DNA of 64,000 bases from Bacteroides oleiciplenus YIT 12058. Its GTDB lineage: Bacteria; Bacteroidota; Bacteroidia; Bacteroidales; Bacteroidaceae. The stretch is from positions 1,079,786-1,143,785 of the forward strand of contig NZ_JH992940.1 in assembly GCF_000315485.1 (NCBI RefSeq), read 5' to 3'. Shown here piece by piece: positions 17,696-27,048 of the stretch (position 1 is the stretch's first letter; every line of letters begins with the position of its first letter). The notes under the pieces were generated by a model. It saw nothing but the letters and a program-made list of their open reading frames with translations. It searched no databases and was not told where the DNA came from. The position numbers and the translations under genes were made by a program.

Positions 17696-18514
17696 ATGTA
17701 CAAGGAATACTCGCCCTGCCCCCTGCTCTCTCCCTATATCGATAAATATTGGGAATTAAAAGGCAATCCCGGATATGGAATGCGCATCAATATATTGCCT
17801 GACGGATGTACAGACTTCATCTTCACTCTTGGAGAAGCAACACAAGCTGTAAACAGTGATTTGAAGATGAAACCTTACCGTGCCTATTTCATCGGTCCGA
17901 TGAATACCTATTCGGAATTAACGACATATACAGAAACGATTCATATGCTGGGCGTTCGCTTTCTGCCTTGCGGATTATCTCGTTTCATCCGGCTTCCCCT
18001 GCACGAACTCACTAATCAGAGAATGAATGCCGACGAAGTCAGCAATTTCTTCGATACTTCATTCACTGAAAGGTTGTGTGAAGAAAGTAGTTTCGGAGAC
18101 CGAGTGAAAATTATAGAAGAGCTATTCATCAGGTCGTTATACAAACATGATTTGCCAGCAGACTCGCAGATTATATTTGCCATAGAACAGATAAACCGAT
18201 ACCAGGGAAAACTGTCTATACAGTCGCTTATGGATGATATTTGTCTGTGCCAGCGGCAGTTCGAACGCAAATTCAAGATGAATACCGGATATACTCCCAA
18301 GATATACAGCAGGATTATGAAGTTCAAGAATGCCGTTGACCTGCTGAGAAACAATACTTGCGACAATCTGCTGTCGACCGCTGTCCATGCAGGATATTAT
18401 GACGTGCCACATCTGTCAAGGGAGATAAAGAATTTATCCGGCAGCACCCCCTACTCCTTCATGAGCCGACCGACATCAGAGGAAGAAGCCACGCTGACTT
18501 ATGTTGAGCCATAA
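17696..18514 (+). CDS. AraC-family transcriptional regulator (DUF6597-type sensor domain)
   Basis: The 272-residue protein has an N-terminal beta-rich sensor region (YSPCPLLSPYIDKYWELKG, LPDGCTDFIFTLG) as in DUF6597-type AraC proteins and a C-terminal AraC HTH (about 165-260) with QRQFERKFKMNTGYTPK and the second HTH DVPHLSREIKNL. The ATG at 17696 is used because a -7 box occupies 17667-17674. It is followed within about 80 bp by a pyridoxamine-oxidase-like gene, a common AraC target arrangement, but no effector is evident. Confidence 0.85.
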   Translation: MYKEYSPCPLLSPYIDKYWELKGNPGYGMRINILPDGCTDFIFTLGEATQAVNSDLKMKPYRAYFIGPMNTYSELTTYTETIHMLGVRFLPCGLSRFIRLPLHELTNQRMNADEVSNFFDTSFTERLCEESSFGDRVKIIEELFIRSLYKHDLPADSQIIFAIEQINRYQGKLSIQSLMDDICLCQRQFERKFKMNTGYTPKIYSRIMKFKNAVDLLRNNTCDNLLSTAVHAGYYDVPHLSREIKNLSGSTPYSFMSRPTSEEEATLTYVEP

Positions 18515-18553
18515 ATGTCGTTTTTGTACAATGAAGCAATATCTCCGACTGCT

Positions 18554-18561
18554 TATATTTG
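18554..18561 (+). promoter_or_regulatory. -7 element of the flavin-fold gene
   Basis: TATATTTG, with a TTTG at 18533-18536 (17-bp spacing, slightly short). It places the start codon at 18593 instead of the earlier in-frame ATG at 18515. Confidence 0.6.
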
Positions 18562-18592
18562 CACCATTCAATCAATTAAACAGATTATAAAA

Positions 18593-19000
18593 ATGGAAAC
18601 ACTTGAAAAGAAAGCCGCAGAAATGCTTCAAAAGAGCGAAGTAGTAGTTCTCACTTCTATAAACCAGGAAGGTTATCCACGCCCAGTGCCGATGAGCATG
18701 GTGAAAGCTGAAGGTATCTCAACCGTCTGGATGTCCACCGGAGATACCTCATGGAAGACGGAGGACTTCCGCAAAAATCCGAAAGGCGGTTTATGCTTCT
18801 ACGCTCAAGGAGACAGCGTTTGCATGACCGGTGATGTGGAGGTAATCACAGACGCGGACATCAAACTGGAACTTTGGCAGGACTGGTTCATCAATCATTT
18901 TCCCGGCGGACCAACCGACCCGACTTATGTTATTTTAAAATTTAAATCCAATCATGCCACTTACTGGATTGAGGGGAAATTCATCCACAGAAAAGTTTGA
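18593..19000 (+). CDS. Pyridoxamine 5'-phosphate oxidase-fold protein (general stress type)
   Basis: The 135-residue protein has the split-barrel flavin-binding fold of the PNPOx-like family: VVLTSINQEGYPRPVPM at the first strands, STVWMSTGDTSWKTEDFRKNPK in the middle and CMTGDVEVI. Members bind FMN, F420 or heme; the residues here resemble the FMN-binding general-stress group. The start follows from the promoter at 18554-18561. Position after an AraC gene suggests it may be that regulator's target. Confidence 0.8.
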   Translation: METLEKKAAEMLQKSEVVVLTSINQEGYPRPVPMSMVKAEGISTVWMSTGDTSWKTEDFRKNPKGGLCFYAQGDSVCMTGDVEVITDADIKLELWQDWFINHFPGGPTDPTYVILKFKSNHATYWIEGKFIHRKV

Positions 19001-19120
19001 TAAGAGACAGTCTGTATCGTTTGGAGGTAAATACGATTTTTTGAAATGCCAGCCAATAGGATGATTGTATTTGCATCTTGATTATAAAAAAACAAATTAC
19101 AAACCATTAATCAGTAAACA

Positions 19121-19564
19121 ATGAAATTCAACAACGTAAGATTATTAGTAAAAGACTTCGCCAAATGCTTCAAATTCTACACCGAACAACTCGGATTAGA
19201 ACCAGCCTGGGGAGATGAAAATAGCGGATACGCCAGTTTTACAGTAGCTGACGGAATAGAAGGCCTCGCTCTTTTTGTATCCGACTGGATGGCACCTTCG
19301 GTAGGCAATGTAGATAAGCAACAGCCCGTTGCAATGCGCGAAAAATCAATGGTCTCATTCAGTGTAGATAACGTAGACGAAACCTTTGCCGCCCTAAAAG
19401 CAAAAGGCGTGACGTTTATCAATGAACCTACAGATATGCCCGATTGGGGGATGCGTACCCTGTACCTGCGTGATCCCGAAGAAAATCTTATAGAACTCTT
19501 TACCCCTCTGGCACCGGAGCAATTTAGCCAGGAACTCCTCGAAGAAGATAAGAAATTTCAATAA
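19121..19564 (+). CDS. VOC-superfamily (glyoxalase/bleomycin-resistance-like) protein
   Basis: The 147-residue protein has two beta-alpha-beta-beta-beta modules: VRLLVKDFAKCFKFYTEQLGLEP in part at the N-terminus and SFSVDNVDETFAALKAKGV in the second, ending with LRDPEENLIELFTPL, whose Glu is a typical metal ligand. VOC proteins act as dioxygenases, isomerases, lyases or drug-binding proteins; the substrate is not predictable here. Confidence 0.82.
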   Translation: MKFNNVRLLVKDFAKCFKFYTEQLGLEPAWGDENSGYASFTVADGIEGLALFVSDWMAPSVGNVDKQQPVAMREKSMVSFSVDNVDETFAALKAKGVTFINEPTDMPDWGMRTLYLRDPEENLIELFTPLAPEQFSQELLEEDKKFQ

Positions 19565-19683
19565 GAGATATTGCTAAAAAGCAATGAGTTCATACGAATG
19601 AACCGGAAAAAGACATTTAATAGTTAACAATCTTGATATATCATTTAAACCATGTTATAAGATTGCCCGTTTGAGCTCCTAAA

Positions 19684-19714
19684 TTTGCAGAAGTTCTACA
19701 AATCCGTATCTTTG
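19684..19714 (+). promoter_or_regulatory. Promoter of a short RNA
   Basis: TTTG at 19684-19687 and TATCTTTG at 19707-19714, 19 bp apart: a full consensus promoter with no gene start behind it before a terminator. Confidence 0.8.
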
Positions 19715-19719
19715 TACTG

Positions 19720-19786
19720 TGTTTTTCATAGTATTAGATTTAAGGTTAACAAAAAGATTGGCTGTCTGGGATAGATGGCCTTTTTT
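19720..19786 (+). ncRNA. Putative small RNA, about 65-70 nt
   Basis: A perfect -33/-7 promoter is followed by about 40 nt of unpaired, A/T-rich sequence containing TAGATTTAAGGTTAAC, then a terminator hairpin (GGCTGTCT, loop GGGAT, AGATGGCC; 19760-19780) and six T (19781-19786). No reading frame of use fits. From memory, the TTTTTCATAGTATTAGA-type segment recurs in Bacteroides genomes, so this could be one member of a multicopy sRNA family; that recollection is not verified. The 5' boundary is inferred from the -7 box. The rest of the 19565-19940 gap holds only AT-rich sequence and another -7-like TAAATTTG (19898-19905) before the MATE gene. Confidence 0.65.
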
Positions 19787-19940
19787 GTGTGGTATCACTT
19801 CCTTTCTTGGTTTTGCTTAATGAACAAATAGATTCCTTTTTATCTTATTTAATGGGCCTAATTCAACTACTGATTCGCATTATTAACAAATAATCCGTAA
19901 ATTTGCAGCCCATATTTGATATATAGTCTGCAATAAGAGA

Positions 19941-21269
19941 ATGCAAGGAATAAAAAGTCTGACACAAGGGCCTATTAACCGCCAGTTATTTAATCTGGCA
20001 ATACCTATTATGGCTACCTCGTTTATCCAGATGGCATACAGTCTGACGGATATGGCATGGGTAGGCCGTTTGGGTAGTGAAGCTGTTGCCGCTGTTGGTG
20101 CGGTAGGAATACTGACTTGGATGTCCGGTTCCATCGCTTTGTTGAACAAGGTAGGTTCAGAAGTCAGCGTAGGCCAGTCCATCGGAGCTCGCAGTGAACA
20201 GGATGCACGACAATTCGCTTCGCATAACATCAGTATTGCATTGCTTATTTCGGTGTGCTGGGGAGCTTTGTTGTTCCTCTTTGCCAGCCCAATCCTACAC
20301 ATATTCGAGCTGAAAGAACACATCACGGAAAATGCCATTACTTATCTGCGCATTGTATCAACCGGATTGCCTTTCGTGTTTCTCTCTGCTGCTTTCACCG
20401 GAATATATAATGCGGCAGGACGAAGCAAAACACCTTTTTACATCAGCGGCACCGGATTGATTATGAACATCATACTCGACCCCCTCTTCATCTTCGGTTT
20501 CGGCTGGGGAACGGTAGGTGCGGCACTTGCCACATGGCTGTCCGAGGCAACAGTATTTGGCATCTTCGTATATCAACTACGTTGTAAGGACGATTTGTTG
20601 GGTGGTTTTCCTTTCCTTACCCGACTGAAGGGGAAATATACGAAACGTATTTTTAGACTGGGACTTCCGGTAGCTACACTCAATACCCTGTTTGCCTTCG
20701 TCAATATGTTCCTTTCACGCACCGCATCGGAACAAGGTGGACACCTCGGGCTTATGGCTTTCACTACCGGAGGACAGATAGAAGCTATTACCTGGAATAC
20801 ATCACAAGGTTTCTCTACCGGATTGAGTACTTTCATTGCACAGAACTATGCTGCCGGAGAGAAGTCGAGAGTAAAGAAAGCTTGGCGCACTACGCTATGG
20901 ATGACATCTATATTCGGCACCCTGTGCTCATTACTTTTTATTTTCTTCGGAAGTGAAGTGTTTTCTATCTTTGTGCCCGAACCGGATGCTTACCGCATAG
21001 GGGGTGACTTCTTGCGTATAGATGGTTATTCACAAATCTTTATGATGTTGGAAATCACTATGCAAGGTGTGTTCTACGGATTAGGAAAAACAATCCCACC
21101 TGCCATTATCAGTATATCATGCAATTACATGCGTATCCCCGTTGCCTTGTTCCTGGTGCACACGGGAATGGGCGTAGACGCCATCTGGTGGGCTGTAAGT
21201 GCAACAACCATTGCCAAGGGAACCATTCTCACACTGTGGTTTATTATTATAAAAAGAAAAATTCTCTAA
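19941..21269 (+). CDS. MATE-family efflux transporter
   Basis: The 442-residue protein has about 12 membrane helices in two homologous halves, with typical MATE signatures: the N-terminal GPINRQLFNLAIPIMATSF in part, TDMAWVGRLGSEAVAAVG, and the second-half repeat GLPVATLNTLFAFVN. MATE proteins export cationic drugs or metabolites against sodium or proton gradients. Single gene with a possible -7 box (TAAATTTG) at 19898-19905. A second MATE gene is at 53988. Confidence 0.9.
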   Translation: MQGIKSLTQGPINRQLFNLAIPIMATSFIQMAYSLTDMAWVGRLGSEAVAAVGAVGILTWMSGSIALLNKVGSEVSVGQSIGARSEQDARQFASHNISIALLISVCWGALLFLFASPILHIFELKEHITENAITYLRIVSTGLPFVFLSAAFTGIYNAAGRSKTPFYISGTGLIMNIILDPLFIFGFGWGTVGAALATWLSEATVFGIFVYQLRCKDDLLGGFPFLTRLKGKYTKRIFRLGLPVATLNTLFAFVNMFLSRTASEQGGHLGLMAFTTGGQIEAITWNTSQGFSTGLSTFIAQNYAAGEKSRVKKAWRTTLWMTSIFGTLCSLLFIFFGSEVFSIFVPEPDAYRIGGDFLRIDGYSQIFMMLEITMQGVFYGLGKTIPPAIISISCNYMRIPVALFLVHTGMGVDAIWWAVSATTIAKGTILTLWFIIIKRKIL

Positions 21270-21366
21270 AAAAGGCGAACAAACGACCTGAACATAGCTA
21301 CAGGATAATTGTTATATATCTAAATTTGCATTACTAATTACGGTAACATATTAAAAAGAAAAAAGT

Positions 21367-22041
21367 ATGAGAAAGATGAAAATTACGGCACTATTGTTGA
21401 GTTGTGCCATTATATTAGGAAGTTGTAGTACAATGAATAACACTGCAAAAGGCGGTGTGATTGGCGGTGGATCCGGCGCAGCTGCCGGAGCAATCATCGG
21501 CGGACTTATCGGTAAAGGCAAGGGCGCTGCCATTGGAGCGGCTGTCGGTGCGGCGGTAGGTACGGGTGCAGGTGTTGCCATCGGTCATAAGATGGATAAG
21601 AAAGCTGCCGAAGCTGCCAAGATTGAAGGTGCACAGGTGGAGAAGGTGACGGACAACAACGGACTCGCTGCGGTGAAGGTTACTTTTGAATCGGGCATTC
21701 TGTTCGGATTTAACTCTTCTACACTGAGCAATACGTCCAAAGCTTCGCTGCGCGAATTGGCTCAGATATTAAAGGAAGATGCAACCACAGACATCGCTAT
21801 TGTAGGACATACTGACAAGGTGGGTACGTATGAAGCTAATATGAAAGTTTCAAAAGACCGCGCGTATACAGTAGAGAATTACCTGCAAGACTGCGGTGTA
21901 TCTCCTGCACAATTCAAAAAAGTGGAAGGTGTGGGTTACAACCAGTATGATGACAGCATGACGGCAAGTCAGAACCGCCGTGTAGATATTTATATGTATG
22001 CCAGTGAACAGATGATTAAAAATGCGGAAGCAGGAAACTAA
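21367..22041 (+). CDS. OmpA-family lipoprotein with glycine-zipper region
   Basis: The 224-residue protein has a lipobox (ILGSC, Cys20), a glycine-zipper membrane-associated region (about 30-75; repeated GxxxG such as GGGSGAAAGAIIGG) and a C-terminal OmpA peptidoglycan-binding domain (about 105-215) with ILFGFNSSTLS, VGHTDKVGTYEANMKVSKDRA and NRRVDIYM. It resembles the YiaD class and probably tethers the outer membrane to peptidoglycan. It precedes mtgA, another wall gene, after a long hairpin repeat. Confidence 0.88.
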   Translation: MRKMKITALLLSCAIILGSCSTMNNTAKGGVIGGGSGAAAGAIIGGLIGKGKGAAIGAAVGAAVGTGAGVAIGHKMDKKAAEAAKIEGAQVEKVTDNNGLAAVKVTFESGILFGFNSSTLSNTSKASLRELAQILKEDATTDIAIVGHTDKVGTYEANMKVSKDRAYTVENYLQDCGVSPAQFKKVEGVGYNQYDDSMTASQNRRVDIYMYASEQMIKNAEAGN

Positions 22042-22046
22042 TATAT

Positions 22047-22200
22047 AAGGCTACGCTACGGGCTACAGAGCTACGGATTACGAGTTGTTGCGCTATGTTT
22101 ACGGACGAATAATTATTCGTTCGGCTATCACAACCAAAAGCACTCGTAACTCGTAGCTTGTAACTTTTTATAGCTCGTAGCTTTTTGTAGCTTATAACTT
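22047..22200. repeat. Intergenic hairpin repeat, GCTACGAG-word arms
   Basis: Arms made of GCTACGG / TTACGAGTT-type words (about 22048-22089) pair with ACTCGTAACTCGTAGCTTGTA (22142-22162) with few mismatches. The loop holds CATAGCGCAAC on the minus strand, similar to the core of the other elements, and a 16-bp palindrome ACGAATAATTATTCGT at 22105-22120. Confidence 0.65.
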
Positions 22201-22217
22201 TAAAAAACACCACGACA

Positions 22218-22922
22218 ATGAGTATAAAGAAAGTTCTGCGAATTATCCGCAACCTGGTACTCTTTTTCTTTATCTCCACTATCCTTGCAGTGGTACTATA
22301 TCGTTTTGTCCCTGTTTATGTCACTCCTCTCATGGTCATTCGCAGCACCCAGCAAATCTTCAAAGGTGAAAAACCTGTCTGGCATCACACATGGGTACCT
22401 TTTGACAAAATATCCCCTCATTTGCCGATGGCAGTCATTGCCTCGGAAGACAATCGCTTTGCCACTCACAATGGCTTCGACTTCATCGAAATAAAGAAAG
22501 CCTTGAAAGAGAATGAAACCCGCAAACGGAAACGAGGTGCCAGTACCATCAGCCAACAGACAGCAAAGAACGTATTCCTCTGGCCACAATCTTCGTGGAT
22601 GCGGAAAGGCTTCGAAGTTTACTTTACTTGGCTCATCGAGCTCTGTTGGTCGAAGGAACGAATCATAGAGGTATATCTCAACTCCATCGAAATGGGAAAA
22701 GGTATTTATGGAGCAGAAGCTGCCGCCAAATATAAATTCAAGACCACTGCCGCCAAACTGACAGCAGGACAATGCGCACTGATAGCCGCCACCCTCCCCA
22801 ACCCAATACGTTTTGACTCTGCACACCCCTCGTCTTATATCCTGCACAGACAGTCACAGATATTAAGACTGATGAAGTTGGTTCCTAAGTTCCCACCAGC
22901 AGAGAAGAAGAAAAAGAAATAA
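22218..22922 (+). CDS. mtgA: Monofunctional peptidoglycan glycosyltransferase (GT51)
   Basis: The 234-residue protein has one N-terminal membrane helix (about 10-35) and a GT51 domain: catalytic Glu77 in [34 protein letters not shown], and the second conserved [22 protein letters not shown] motif. No transpeptidase domain follows, and the protein ends in a lysine tail. It polymerises lipid II into glycan strands at the periplasmic face of the inner membrane. Confidence 0.93.
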   Translation: MSIKKVLRIIRNLVLFFFISTILAVVLYRFVPVYVTPLMVIRSTQQIFKGEKPVWHHTWVPFDKISPHLPMAVIASEDNRFATHNGFDFIEIKKALKENETRKRKRGASTISQQTAKNVFLWPQSSWMRKGFEVYFTWLIELCWSKERIIEVYLNSIEMGKGIYGAEAAAKYKFKTTAAKLTAGQCALIAATLPNPIRFDSAHPSSYILHRQSQILRLMKLVPKFPPAEKKKKK

Positions 22923-22928
22923 TCTGCG

Positions 22929-22936
22929 TATATTTG
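22929..22936 (+). promoter_or_regulatory. -7 element of the DUF5103 gene
   Basis: TATATTTG; its last base is the G of an in-frame GTG, so translation must begin later, at the ATG of 22957. Confidence 0.6.
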
Positions 22937-22956
22937 TGTACTTAACATATTACAGG

Positions 22957-24204
22957 ATGAAGAAAATCTGGATACTCCTCTTTGTTTGTATCATCTGCGG
23001 TGAGATGCATGCCCAGCGTACAGAAGTGCATACGCCACATATACGCACGGTACAGGTTATTGCTAATAATGACTATATGGCCCCTGCAGTCATTCGATTG
23101 GGTGAAAACGAATCTGTGGAAATTTCTTTCGACCATCTTACACACGATTATCACCGCTACCAGTACATCCTCACGCACTGCAATGCAGACTGGACGCCTT
23201 CGGACATTTCTGAAACGGAATACCTGGATGGTTTCAATGACAATCCGATAGAGGATTATGATATCTCGGTCAACACCACTCTACCTTACACGCACTACCG
23301 ACTGACACTTCCTAACGACCAAGTACAGTTGAAACTTTCCGGCAACTATCGGCTGACGGTTTATGATGATGCCGAAGGCAAAGATAAGCCTGCCTTCAGT
23401 GCTTGCTTCCGGGTATTGGAGAAAGAAGTGAATGTATCGGCACAAGTCAGCAGCGACACGGAAATTGACCGTAACAAGACGCACCAACAGGTCAGTTTCA
23501 GTATTCAGTATAAGGGATACCCCATTCGTAATCCGCAGAACGAAGTAAAAGTACACGTCTTACAGGATAATCGTACGGATAATTGGGTGACTAACCTGAA
23601 ACCTTCTTATGTGGGTCCTGACCAATTGCGGTATGAACATAACCGTGCGTTGATATTTCCTGCGGGAAATGAGTATCGACGTTTCGAAATGGTGAGTACC
23701 CGCTATGCTTCGCAAGGGGTGGAGAGTATCCGTTATCATGCGCCCTACTATCACGTGACGCTTCGTCCGGCTGAACCGAGAATATTGAACTATAGTTATG
23801 ACCAGGATCAGAATGGGCGTTTTGTGATACGCTATGATGAAGCTGTGAACAACAATACGGAAGCTGATTACTTCTTCGTGCATTTTTCCTTGTTATGGGA
23901 AAATCCGCTCAGTGAAGGGGACTTTTATCTACAAGGAGCATTTACTTATGATAATTTCAATGAGGAGAGCCGATTGAAGTATAATCCGGAAACACATGCC
24001 TATGAAGGTAATCAGTTACTGAAACAGGGGGCATATAATTATCAGTATTTATATGTAGCACCGGGAAGTAGATCAGGAAGCACGGCGCAGGCAGAAGGAA
24101 ACTATTATGAAACGGAAAATGAATATCTGATACTTGTCTATCACCGGGCTTTCGGTGAGAGATATGACAGGTTGATTGGGATGCAATTAGTGGTTAATGA
24201 TTAG
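22957..24204 (+). CDS. DUF5103 protein, homologue of the type IX secretion plug
   Basis: The 415-residue exported protein (signal peptide with cleavage near MHAQ, residue 20) consists of beta-sandwich domains characteristic of DUF5103: VEISFDHLTHDYHRYQY, THCNADW, EYLDGFNDNPI and the C-terminal YLQGAFTYDNFNEESRLKYN. In Flavobacterium the homologue plugs the SprA translocon of the type IX secretion system. Nothing else of that system is in the window, so its job here is unclear. The start is fixed by the promoter at 22929-22936. The stop codon TAG is the first word of a hairpin repeat. Confidence 0.82.
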   Translation: MKKIWILLFVCIICGEMHAQRTEVHTPHIRTVQVIANNDYMAPAVIRLGENESVEISFDHLTHDYHRYQYILTHCNADWTPSDISETEYLDGFNDNPIEDYDISVNTTLPYTHYRLTLPNDQVQLKLSGNYRLTVYDDAEGKDKPAFSACFRVLEKEVNVSAQVSSDTEIDRNKTHQQVSFSIQYKGYPIRNPQNEVKVHVLQDNRTDNWVTNLKPSYVGPDQLRYEHNRALIFPAGNEYRRFEMVSTRYASQGVESIRYHAPYYHVTLRPAEPRILNYSYDQDQNGRFVIRYDEAVNNNTEADYFFVHFSLLWENPLSEGDFYLQGAFTYDNFNEESRLKYNPETHAYEGNQLLKQGAYNYQYLYVAPGSRSGSTAQAEGNYYETENEYLILVYHRAFGERYDRLIGMQLVVND

Positions 24205-24266
24205 TGGTTAGTGATTAGCTCCATGCGGAATGATAGCGCAGCCACTAATCACTAACCACTATTCAC
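24201..24266. repeat. Intergenic hairpin repeat, TTAGTGA-word arms, GCGCAGCC core
   Basis: The left arm TTAGTGGTTAGTGATTAG (24201-24218) pairs with CTAATCACTAACCACTA (24245-24261). The core between them reads CCATGCGGAATGATAGCGCA and then GCC. The TAG stop of the DUF5103 gene lies in the left arm and the cydB stop lies at the right edge, so the element fills the whole space between two convergent genes. Confidence 0.8.
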
Positions 24267-25411
24267 TAATACGCATGTCCCCCGTCTTCCATCTCTTTCT
24301 CGCTAATCTTGTGTATATCAATGCTTCTCCACGCATAGAAGATATACGCCAGCACAAACGGAACCAGGAAGGAAACATAGAACATCACCCGTAACGTGAA
24401 CTGGCTGGAACAACTGTTTGCCAGTGTCAACGAGCTTTGAAGGTCGTTCGTAGACGGATAATAAGCCGTATTATTGTATCCTGCCACGAGCAGTAACGCA
24501 AGCACAGCCAGTACCGTACCTATACCCGTGAACCATATACCTTTATCAAACGTCTTTTTCAGCAAACTCTTTCCGATGCCGAAAAGCACTAATACTACGC
24601 CGATAAGGAAGATTATCAATACCAGCGGCATCTCTATAAAGTTCGTCAGATACTTATACGGTTCCATAAATATCTCCCCTGTAGCAGGATTAACCGCATA
24701 TCCGTCTGCCAGCAACGTCCGAATAACAAACGCCAGAAAGAACACCAGGAACAACACCGAGTTCCCTATCAACGAACGGCGGCTACGTGCCACCAAGTCT
24801 TTATCATCAATATTATTAATAAAGTATAGCGCCCCCAGAATACGAGCCAGGAAGAACACTGCCAGTCCTAGCACCACATTCCACGGATTAGTCAGAGCGT
24901 CCAGTCCATGCCAGCCATTGGCCCAATGACTGATGACCGGCATCACTGTATCCGCCATACTACTCTTATTGACGTAGAACTCCGACCCCGTAAAAAATGT
25001 GGCCACCGCTCCGCCCAGCAGTACCGGACCGACCACACCATTAATCACCAGAAACGTCCTGTATGTTTTCTTACCCAGCAGATTTCCCGCCTTACTCTGA
25101 AACTCATAGCTGACCGCCTGCAACACAAAGCTAAACAGGATAATCATCCACAGCCAGTAGGCCCCACCAAAACTGGTGCTATAGAACAACGGAAACGATG
25201 CAAAGAATGCTCCACCAAATGTCACCAGCGTAGTGAACGTGAACTCCCATTTCCGTCCCGTAGAGTTCACCATCATCTTCTTGTGCTCCTCCGTCTTGCC
25301 CAAACAGAAAAGAAGCGAGTTACCACCCTGCACAAACAGCAGGAATACGAGCAGGGCCCCCAGCAATGATACCACGAACCACCAATATTGTTGTAGAAAA
25401 GCGTATGTCAT
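24266..25411 (-). CDS. cydB: Cytochrome bd ubiquinol oxidase subunit II
   Basis: The 381-residue integral membrane protein has 8-9 helices with CydB motifs: WWFVVSLLGALLVFLLFVQGG at the start (in part), GRKWEFTFTTLVTFGGAFFASFP, and the late FYVSFLVPFVLAYIFYAWR. With CydA it forms the high-affinity quinol oxidase that reduces traces of oxygen to water, which in Bacteroides permits growth at nanomolar oxygen. It is the last gene of the DUF4492-cydA-cydB operon, 26 bp after cydA. Confidence 0.95.
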   Translation of the reverse strand: MTYAFLQQYWWFVVSLLGALLVFLLFVQGGNSLLFCLGKTEEHKKMMVNSTGRKWEFTFTTLVTFGGAFFASFPLFYSTSFGGAYWLWMIILFSFVLQAVSYEFQSKAGNLLGKKTYRTFLVINGVVGPVLLGGAVATFFTGSEFYVNKSSMADTVMPVISHWANGWHGLDALTNPWNVVLGLAVFFLARILGALYFINNIDDKDLVARSRRSLIGNSVLFLVFFLAFVIRTLLADGYAVNPATGEIFMEPYKYLTNFIEMPLVLIIFLIGVVLVLFGIGKSLLKKTFDKGIWFTGIGTVLAVLALLLVAGYNNTAYYPSTNDLQSSLTLANSCSSQFTLRVMFYVSFLVPFVLAYIFYAWRSIDIHKISEKEMEDGGHAY

Positions 25412-25437
25412 GAGCTTTAATTTTTAATGATTAATTA

Positions 25438-26988
25438 TTAATTATTCTCCGGTCCCTTACGTATCGCTTTCAGCATGATACCTATTTCTGCTATCAGCAT
25501 GATGGTGAACAGTATCAGGAAGATGAAGAACGTGGTCTGTACAGAGCTGACATCCAACTTAGAGATGGCAGCGTTTACAGGCAACATATCTTGTATCGTC
25601 CACGGCTGGCGTCCGCATTCTGCAACTACCCATCCTGCCTGTCCGGCAAGATACCCCAAAGGAATAGTCAGCAGAGCCACCCAATGCATCCATCGCATTT
25701 TCGAGAGGTCTTTCTTATAGGAAAGGATGAGCACTAAGATAAAGAACAGTATGAAATATCCGCCCAATATCACCATTACGCGGAACGCATAGAACGTCAG
25801 CGGCACATTGGGCACCAGGTCGTTCACATCTTTAATATATCCATAACCAAAATAAGCTACATTCTCTTTCAGCGTCTGCTCAGCCGCTTTCATCTCCGCT
25901 TCATTACCTGTTTCCATTGCAGCCCGATAGGCGCCGAATGCAGCAACAGCTGTCTTTCCACGCTCTATCTTTTCTTCGGCAGACAAGGCCGTCGTGCCAT
26001 CTTTTAGCTGATAACCTCCCTCTATCAGGTTCGTGATGCCAGGTACAAAGGCATCCCATTGCCGTTCGGCCAGGAGTGACAGCATTTTCGGTATCTCTAT
26101 CCGAAATAAGAAAGGGTTTACACCATCATTATACGTTTTCTTTTCTGGGTTCAGCATGCCGATTGCCACCAATCCGGCGTCTTGCTGTCCTTCGTAATAT
26201 CCTTCCATAGCGGCCAACTTCATTGGCTGTGTCTGTGCCACCTGATAGCCCGAGCCGTCTCCTGTCCATGCCGAAAGCGCAGCCGAAATCAGTCCTACCC
26301 AGGCAGCTATCTTGATGCTTGACAAAGCAAACCGCTTATCCCGGTTCTTCAACAGGAACCAGCAACTTATCCCCACAACAAACACTGCACCCAGCACCCA
26401 ACCGGACAGCACCGTATGGAAGAATTTGTTCACCGCCACTGGCGAAAGTGCCACTGCGGCAAAGTCCACCATCTCATTGCGTCCCGCTGCCGGATTGAAC
26501 TCCATCCCTACCGGATTCTGCATCCAAGCATTTGCAACAAGTATCCACCAGGCTGAAATCGTAGCACCGAGTCCCGTCAACCAGGTAGAGGCGAGATGGA
26601 AACGTTTGCTCACCTTGTCCCAACCGAAGAACATTACTGCGATGAACGTGGCCTCCATAAAGAAAGCCAAAATGCCCTCTATGGCAAGCGGAGCACCGAA
26701 AATGTCTCCTACAAACCAGGAATAGTTGCTCCAGTTGGTTCCGAACTCAAATTCCAGAATCAATCCCGTAGCCACCCCCACGGCAAAGTTAATACCGAAG
26801 AGTTTCATCCAGAATTTAGCAGTCCGCTTCCAGAACTCTTCACCTGTTCTGTAATACATTGTCTCCATGATGCCCATGATGACTGCCAGCCCCAGCGTAA
26901 GGGGCACGAAAATCCAGTGATAGATAGCGGTCAGCGCAAATTGTGCCCTCGACCAGTCAATCAACGAAGTGTCTATGTGCTCAAGCAT
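25438..26988 (-). CDS. cydA: Cytochrome bd ubiquinol oxidase subunit I
   Basis: The 516-residue subunit carries the heme ligands: the N-terminal AIYHWIFVP histidine, the b558 histidine in NKFFHTVLSGW and the methionine in the AFRVMV region. The quinol-site GRQPWTIQ motif is intact. It houses hemes b558, b595 and d. It is co-transcribed with cydB and the small DUF4492 gene upstream (60 bp gap). Confidence 0.96.
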   Translation of the reverse strand: MLEHIDTSLIDWSRAQFALTAIYHWIFVPLTLGLAVIMGIMETMYYRTGEEFWKRTAKFWMKLFGINFAVGVATGLILEFEFGTNWSNYSWFVGDIFGAPLAIEGILAFFMEATFIAVMFFGWDKVSKRFHLASTWLTGLGATISAWWILVANAWMQNPVGMEFNPAAGRNEMVDFAAVALSPVAVNKFFHTVLSGWVLGAVFVVGISCWFLLKNRDKRFALSSIKIAAWVGLISAALSAWTGDGSGYQVAQTQPMKLAAMEGYYEGQQDAGLVAIGMLNPEKKTYNDGVNPFLFRIEIPKMLSLLAERQWDAFVPGITNLIEGGYQLKDGTTALSAEEKIERGKTAVAAFGAYRAAMETGNEAEMKAAEQTLKENVAYFGYGYIKDVNDLVPNVPLTFYAFRVMVILGGYFILFFILVLILSYKKDLSKMRWMHWVALLTIPLGYLAGQAGWVVAECGRQPWTIQDMLPVNAAISKLDVSSVQTTFFIFLILFTIMLIAEIGIMLKAIRKGPENN

Positions 26989-27048
26989 AAGAAGTAAGTT
27001 GTTAATTATTAAATATCAATTATTAATTATTTGCTAAGAGGAAGGAGG

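Noticed and set aside
22105..22120. Palindrome ACGAATAATTATTCGT as an independent operator
   Set aside because: It lies in the loop of a hairpin repeat with no promoter nearby, so it is more likely part of that element.
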